Source: Babylonia areolata
Taxonomy: Eukaryota > Mollusca > Gastropoda > Neogastropoda > Buccinidae
Assembly: GCF_041734735.1 (NCBI RefSeq)
Contig: NC_134882.1
Span: 21,094,765 to 21,158,764, forward strand
Reading direction: 5' to 3'
DNA length: 64,000 bases
A model generated the notes under the pieces. It was given only the letters and a program-made list of their open reading frames with translations. It searched no databases and was not told where the DNA came from. How positions within the stretch are numbered: position 1 is the stretch's first letter; every line of letters begins with the position of its first letter. A program made the translations under genes and the position numbers. Positions 57,890-64,000 of the stretch are shown here, piece by piece.

Positions 57890-59255
57890 AATGTCTGACT
57901 AGGCTTGTGACTTTGGTTGTAGGTATCATGAAAATGGTGTCAGCTTGGACAACCACAGGTTGTAAGTATCCTGAAAATGGTGTCAGATAGGACAACCACA
58001 GGTTGTATCAGTTTCAGTTTCAGTAGCTCAAGGAGGCGTCACTGCGTTCGGACAAATCCATATACGCTACACCACATCTGCCAAGCAGATGCCTGACCAG
58101 CAGCGTAACCCAACGCGCTTAGTCAGGCCTTGAGAAAAAAAAAATATATATAGATAGCTTACATCAATAAATAAATAAATAATAATTATGATATAAATCC
58201 ATGATATAAAACCACAGGTTGTAGGTATCCTGAAAATGGTGTCAGATAGGACAACCACAGGTTGTAGGTATCCTGAAAATGGTGTCAGACAGGACAACCA
58301 CAGGTTTAAGTATCCTGAAAATGGTGTCAGATAGGACAACCACAGGTTGTAAGTATCCTGAAAATGGTGTCAGACAGGACAACCACATGTTGTAAGTATC
58401 CTGAAAATGGTGTCAGATAGGACAACCACAGGTTGTAGGTATCCTGAAAATGGTGTCAGATAGGACAACCACAGGTTGTAAGTATCCTGAAAATGGTGTC
58501 AGCTTGGACAACCACAGGTTGCAAGTATCCTGAAAATGGTGTCAGATAGGACAACCACAGGTTGTAAGTATCCTGAAAATGGTGTCAGATAGGACAACCA
58601 CAGGTTTGTAGGTATCCTGAAAATGGTGTCAGATAGGACAACCACAGGTTGTAAGTATCCTGAAAATGGTGTCAGCTTGGACAACCACAGGTTGCAAGTA
58701 TCCTGAACATGGTGTCAGATAGGACAACCACAGGTTGTAAGTATCCTGAAAATGGTGTCAGATAGGACAACCACAGGTTTGTAGGTATCCTGAAAATGGT
58801 GTCAGATAGGACAACCACAGGTTGTAAGTATCCTGAAAATGGTGTCAGCTTGGACAACCACAGGTTGCAAGTATCCTGAAAATGGTGTCAGATAGGACAA
58901 CCACAGGTTGTAAGTATCCTGAAAATGGTGTCAGATAGGACAACCACAGGTTTGTAGGTATCCTGAAAATGGTGTCAGATAGGACAACCACAGGTTGTAA
59001 GTATCCTGAAAATGGTGTCAGATAAGACAACCACAGGTTGTAAGTATCCTGAAAATGGTGTCAGCTTGGACAACCACAGGTTGTAAGTATCCTGAAAATG
59101 GTGTCAGATAGGACAACCACAGGTTGTAAGTATCCTGAAAATGGTGTCAGATAGGACAACCATAGGTTGTAGGTATCCTGAAAATGGTGTCAGATAGGAC
59201 AACCACAGGTTGTAAGTATCCTGAAAATGGTGTCAGATAGGACAACCACAGCCAG
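57890..59255. repeat. 43-bp minisatellite, about 27 copies, interrupted by a SINE
   Basis: The core 'gtaagtatcctgaaaatggt' is followed by 'gtcagataggacaaccacag'. Runs of a higher-order unit, about 173 bp long and made of four copies, are visible between 58.5 and 59.03 kb. The SINE at 58008-58209 splits the left end. Confidence 0.95.
58008..58209 (+). mobile_element. SINE inserted in a 43-bp minisatellite
   Basis: The body runs from the 'tcagtttcagtttcag' head to 'gtcaggccttgag' at 58134, followed by an A/T-rich tail to 58209. It contains a small stem, CATCTG/CAGATG, around 58075-58091. A 14-bp direct repeat, aaccacaggttgta, flanks it at 57994-58007 and 58210-58223, consistent with target-site duplication. 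Over the 110-base core it differs from the copy at 59970-60079 at only two positions by eye, so both are fairly young. Confidence 0.85.
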
Positions 59256-59440
59256 TCAGATTCTGACACTGATCTTCAGTGTGAAGCTGGATCAAGTGGT
59301 CATTTTAGATGAGATTATGTCTTAAATATTAAATAAAATACCATCTGAAGGTTGAAGGTGACTGTCAAAGTATGCCGAATGCAGTAAGCAATAAAGAAAC
59401 TTACAAGTGCAGAATTAGGACAGGATAGGCCAAGAATGTC

Positions 59441-59731
59441 TTAACTCGTTCTACTCCAGCTACATATCTGAGGACTATGTACCAGTATTCTCGTACTAAC
59501 ACACTATTCTAATACTTATTCTCGCTTGGTGCAGTTGGCGTTCTAAACTTGACAGTGTACGGATTCCAGAAGCATGAACATGAAGCCCTGTTTCACTGAT
59601 TAAATCAACAATTCTCTATCATTTTTTGCTGTACTTTTAGTGAACCACCCTATTTTAACTGATGTAGTCTCATGTAGTGCTAGTCCAGGAGAGTTGTACC
59701 AGGCATGTAGCGGTGGGGTATAATAAGTTGA
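59441..59731. mobile_element. probable piggyBac-type MITE
   Basis: TTAA at 59441 is followed by 'ctcgttctactccagctacat'. The right end, read in reverse, is TCAA (TTGA on plus) followed by 'cttattataccccaccgcta'. The two ends align at about 18 of 23 positions with a 2-base gap, giving imperfect terminal inverted repeats around about 290 bp with no coding capacity. TTAA target sites and such TIRs suggest a non-autonomous piggyBac relative; one TTAA has mutated. Confidence 0.5.
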
Positions 59732-59915
59732 GATATTCTTATTAAATACATCTTTAAAATTAACATATTGGTAATTATTAATTACAACATAATAAAAAGT
59801 ATACTGTTAAAGTGATGTCAGTATCTTTTTCTTTGTTACACATTTACATGGGTTGAGCTCTGAACAGAACTTGGTTCTTTTCATACAGTGCTTTTTCCTG
59901 TATCAAGTTTCTTTT

Positions 59916-59946
<31 letters not shown>

Positions 59947-59950
<4 letters not shown>

Positions 59951-60079
59951 TATCAGTATCGGTATCAGCAGCTCAAGGAGGCGTCACTGTGTTCGGTCAA
60001 ATCCATATACGCTACACCACATCTGCCAAGCAGATGCCTGACCAGCAGCGTAACCCAACGCGCTTAGTCAGGCCTTGAG

Positions 60080-60123
<44 letters not shown>

Positions 60124-60136
60124 AAATAAAATAAAA
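59947..60136 (+). mobile_element. SINE with long poly(A) tail
   Basis: This is the same family as the 58.0-kb copy, with the core ending in 'gtcaggccttgag' at 60079, followed by a long A run and 'aataaaataaaataaaatg'. AT dinucleotide repeats on both sides (59918-59946 and 60138-60151) suggest insertion into an AT microsatellite, which hides the duplication. The intact tail argues for a recent insertion. Confidence 0.88.
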
Positions 60137-60464
60137 TGATATATATATATAAATAACTGCAAGTGAATGTGTACATAGCATGAGAAATATTTCAACTGCA
60201 GCTTTTCCACTGGAGAAAAGATTAACAATAACAACTGAGAAATATTTTGAACTCTATAAATCTAATGAAATGATAACAACTAATATGGAAGTAGTTGAAA
60301 GCAAAAGTATGTCAAGTAGTCACCAGAAATCTACATCATTGTGAAATCAAAAGTTTGTTTTTAATCCATTTTGCACAAATTCTGGAAACTCACATTCATG
60401 CCTGAACACAACTGTTTCAAACATTGTTAGAAAGACTTCTAAACTTGTATTACTTTAGCAAAAA

Positions 60465-60850
60465 CAGTCATCACTTGACAATTTGTTCAATACCAATTTA
60501 TTTCCTTGACCTGTTTACGCAAAAATAGTTAATGTGTGTCAACTTTCATCAATTTCTTCAATCTATCTGAGCAAAAATAGTCAAAATGTGTCAGTTGTTG
60601 ATGTTTATTTCTTCATCTCTACAGCAAAAATAGTCAAAAATGTCAGTTGTCAACAATCTGTTTTTCATCTGTTCAAGCAAAAATAGTCAAAATGTGTCAG
60701 TTGTCAACAATCTGTTTTTCATCTGTTCAAACGAAATAGTCAAAATGTGTCAGTTGTCAACAATCTGTTGTTTTTTTTATCTGTTCAAACAAAAATAGTC
60801 AAAATGTGTCAGTTGTCAACAACTTATATCATCTGTGCCAATTTATTCCT
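60465..60850. repeat. about 55-60 bp minisatellite, about 6 copies
   Basis: The core 'atagtcaaaatgtgtcagtt' is followed by 'gtcaacaatctgtttttcat'. The outer copies are diverged. Confidence 0.9.
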
Positions 60851-61684
60851 TTATCAGTACTGCTAGCGAAATTTGCCAATTCATGTATAGACAATTTATA
60901 ATTATTTCATTTGATTAATTCTCATTTATTATTTCTATTTTGTGATCAGATTCCCTTCCTAATTTTTCCAGCCAATCATGCATTTCTGTGATGTTAGTTC
61001 AAAATGATTCTTTTGACATCAACATGTTTCTCACCAGCATGTCACGCTTCAATGACCACATCATTTACCACAATCATCACTCTTTCACACTTGTGTACTG
61101 TGTTGTGCAGTGTAAAACTTGTCAGAAAGGACAGGCAACTTATCAAGACCTGTGCAAAATTATTTTTATTGTCATTGGCTTCGGAAGATCTTTTGAAAGG
61201 GAAAGAGATGCTAAGAAAAATTCCATGAGCATACTGTGAAATGCAAAAGAAAGGCATAATCCATAATGCCCATTTTTGAAAACCAGCAGATTTAAAAGAA
61301 TATAAAAAAGTGAATGCTAAACTGATGCAACCAGCAGATTTAAAGAAAAAAAATTAATCCATACCCATTCCGACAACAGAACTGAACCAGATCTATACTT
61401 GTAAAATCTTTATTTCATCCATTTTCAAAAACAAATGCATGTCTTAGCCTCTGGTTACTGTGTCCACAAAGAAACAAGAAAAAATGTGGTTTGTTTTAGA
61501 GTGTGTCAGAAGTGATACCTAGATTCAGAGGGGATCTTTACATCAACCTTCATCAGGAGTACATGGAGATGGCCGATATATCCTGTCCATGTGCACATCT
61601 CTGAGCACACATCCATGAAAAGAAAGAAAAAACACAATTGAATTATCTTAAAATTCCTGGTCACTGGGCAGCTTCCCTCCACTT
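60851..61684. other. no gene seen
   Basis: Unique A/T-rich DNA. An 83-codon frame at 60988-61239 has ordinary composition but no recognisable domain. Confidence 0.4.
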
Positions 61685-62035
61685 CTAGCCACTTCAATGC
61701 ACAGTGGCTAACCTCCCTCCCCTAACAATGGTTTCTGAATATCATGGCTAACCTCCCTCCCCTAACAATGGTTTCTGAATATCAACAATGGTTTCTGAAT
61801 ATCATGGCTAACCTCCCTCCCCTAACAATGGTTTCTGAATATCATGGCTAACATCCCTCCCCTCACCAATGGTTTCTGAATATCATGAATATCATGGCTA
61901 ACATCCCTCCCCTCACCAATGGTTTCTGAATATCATGGCTAACCTCCCTCCCCTCACCAATGGTTTCTGAATATCATGGCTAACCTCCCTCCCCTCACCA
62001 ATGGTTTCTGAATATCATGGCTGACATCACTCCCA
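61685..62035. repeat. about 40-bp minisatellite, about 9 copies
   Basis: The core 'atggctaacctccctcccct' is followed by 'aacaatggtttctgaatatc', with 'ctcacc' variants in later copies. Confidence 0.93.
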
Positions 62036-63284
62036 TTATGAATGGCTTCTGAAATTCATTTTCCCTTAGTTATAGTGAAAAGGCCACCTCAACCCACAGT
62101 GGCAAACCTCAATTTCTCAATTCAATAGCTCATCCCCCCACCCCACCCCCACACCCTGGCAGTTTGTTTCTGTGCCCTAGTGTTTCAATGTCCTACTGTG
62201 GTGCCTGAGGTTTGTGTCCACTCCTCACAAACATTTCCCAATTACTGACACAGCAGTGTGACATTTCTATAGTGTTTTAGATTTTGTTGCATTTTCCTAT
62301 CTGGAAGATGTGCTGTCCCAACAGTGCAGGCAGTCCTATTTTGGTGAATGTGGCTGTGGCTACACACTGTCGTGGCTCTTCCTGATTGGGGTGTTGGAGG
62401 TAAATTAGTGAACATCTCCATGTCATCAAGCCCGAGACCACAGTTTGCTGAAAGTAGACATACACAATGCAGTCCATTCTCTTTTACTTTAAAGTAGCAC
62501 TTACCATGTTCTGCTTCTGTTTGTCCACTGTTAGCTATCATTCAGCAGCTAAGAAAACTATATCATGAATGTCTCTTCTGACTATAACTGTTGCTTGTAT
62601 CATTTTACACATCATTTGAGACTGATTGCTGCGATGCAAAAAAATTTCCATGTTGTTTTCTTTGAGGTCTTGAGTTCTGCATCACTTGGATAAATGAATG
62701 TTTTCCAAAATGTGTTGGAACATGTGTTATTTCTCTTCTGTTTCATCGTTTACTTTTACAACTGCCAAAAATGTTATGGCATTTATCCATGTAAGCTGTC
62801 ATTGAAATGTTATGGCATTTATCCATGTAAGTTGTCATTGGTTGTATATTTATCTCCTGTTCACCTATGTGCCCTCAGCGGTTTTGAAATTTGCACAGTC
62901 CAGAGAGTTATTTATCATTCATGCAGTCCAGGGTGTTATTGGTTCCCCATCAGAGTGAAGGTGTTCGTAATACAATGGCCTCTATGACATGACATGTGGG
63001 GATAATTCACATAGCACTGGCTTCAGAAAGGGGTTGTGTCTGATTGTTTGGGACTTGTCTGTCAACCCACAGGGCACTAACATATCAGGCATTATTCCTG
63101 GACAATAATGCAACAACAACAAAATACTCTTTTCACACACTTTTGTCCCGCAGCATTCATTAAAAGTCTGGATTAGCCTAAATAACAGCCACCACCCATT
63201 ACATCATATTATTTTAAAGTCATCTGTCAGATCATGTTGCAAAGGGTTAATACATATGCACTTAAACAGGAACATATACACTGC
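62036..63284. other. no gene seen
   Basis: Unique DNA containing one 41-bp tandem duplication ('tgttatggcatttatccatg') at 62773-62840. Frames here are short and unremarkable. Confidence 0.45.
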
Positions 63285-63645
63285 CTCTTTATCAGATGAT
63301 CTAGTATAATCATCCCCATTATCACATGATCTTGTTTAATCATCCTGTTTATCACATGATCTAGTTCAATCATCCCATTTATCACAGGATCTAGTTTAAT
63401 CATTAATATCCCATTTATCACAGGATCTAATTTATTGATCCCATTTATCACAGGATCTAGTTTACTGATCCCATTTATCACAGAAAATAGTTTACCCACT
63501 GATCATCCCATTTATCACAAGATCAAGTCTAATCATCCCATTTATCACAGGATCTAGTTTAATCATTAATCATCCTATTTATCACAGGATCTAGTTTAAT
63601 CATCCTATTTATCAAAGGATCTAGTTTCATCATCTCTTCATTCCA
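63285..63645. repeat. 30-36 bp minisatellite, about 11 copies
   Basis: The core 'cccatttatcacaggatcta' is followed by 'gtttaatcat', with variable 'catcatt' spacers. Confidence 0.93.
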
Positions 63646-63849
63646 TTCACCCTAAAAATACTGTCTGTGTCAGACAGATCACCTTGTGAAATGATTCATC
63701 TATCAAACAGAAGAGAAATGGTATTTGTTCAACAACTTGCTTGCTTGCATTCAAGTTCCACTGGGTGAGGTGTGACCCAATTTGTTGAAAAGCTGGCAAA
63801 ATCCAATTCCACTCAAAATCAGATTTTCCCGTCTTCCATCAACACACGA

Positions 63850-63935
63850 GTCATCACTTATGAAGACACACAAGTGGACAAGAGTCATAATTTATGAAGA
63901 CTGACTGAACCACACTATCATAATTTATGAAGACT
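63850..63935. repeat. short repeat, 3-4 copies
   Basis: 'tcataatttatgaagac' or 'tcatcacttatgaagac' recurs near 63851, 63885 and 63919. Confidence 0.75.
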
Positions 63936-64000
63936 TAACCCAAGAAACCCAGCCAGCATGCAGACAGAAAATCACCATCAAAATTATGCACCTGAAGCAA

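Overview
The window reads as nuclear DNA of a mollusc, most likely a caenogastropod sea snail. Two things point there. The intergenic DNA is packed with tandem repeats. It also carries several interspersed repeats that I recall from caenogastropod genomic records: a short SINE ending in 'gtcaggccttgag', a tRNA-headed SINE containing 'ggttcgaatc', and a SINE tail containing 'gggagttgcagcccac'. These are recollections; no search was run. I see no rRNA gene, intact tRNA gene, CRISPR array, operon, LTR element or other virus-like element.

Only one gene is well supported. At 54321-56990 (+) an uninterrupted 889-codon frame encodes a single-pass membrane receptor: signal peptide, LRRNT cap, about 14 leucine-rich repeats, LRRCT cap, one Ig domain and a transmembrane helix. 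Its cytoplasmic tail is dominated by nine consecutive 11-residue repeats. A poly(A) signal lies about 570 bp past the stop, and a 7-copy minisatellite ends about 30 bp before the start codon. Weaker exon candidates are a terminal exon at 2441-2628, an exon ending at 5949, a CpG-containing promoter and first exon at about 24.36-24.75 kb with a possible second exon at 25074 running into a LINE, and a non-coding first exon ending about 47228.

Mobile DNA consists of decayed non-LTR retrotransposons at 11.2-11.45, 15.9-16.8, 25.1-26.5, 28.3-29.06, 29.93-31.12 and 37.98-38.72 kb, SINEs or SINE fragments at 15.1, 31.6-31.9, 37.8-38.0, 58.0 and 59.95 kb, and a probable piggyBac-type MITE at 59.44-59.73 kb. 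The clearest event is at 30167-30770, where a 604-bp LINE 3' end with an exact 20-bp target-site duplication sits inside an older LINE of opposite orientation.

The rest is mainly minisatellites: more than 30 arrays with units of about 29-125 bp, plus GT, GA and AT microsatellites. Adding my interval estimates gives roughly a third of the window. The longest arrays are at 4.0-5.5 kb (37/40 bp), 12.2-13.4 kb (51 bp), 39.8-41.4 kb (29-30 bp), 47.5-49.7 kb (53 bp), 50.85-51.9 kb (45/52 bp) and 57.9-59.25 kb (43 bp). Most long open frames come from these arrays, many with unit lengths divisible by three, and are not genes. The region is best described as a gene-poor, repeat-dense neighbourhood around one neural-type LRR-Ig receptor gene. 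No cooperating gene set is visible.
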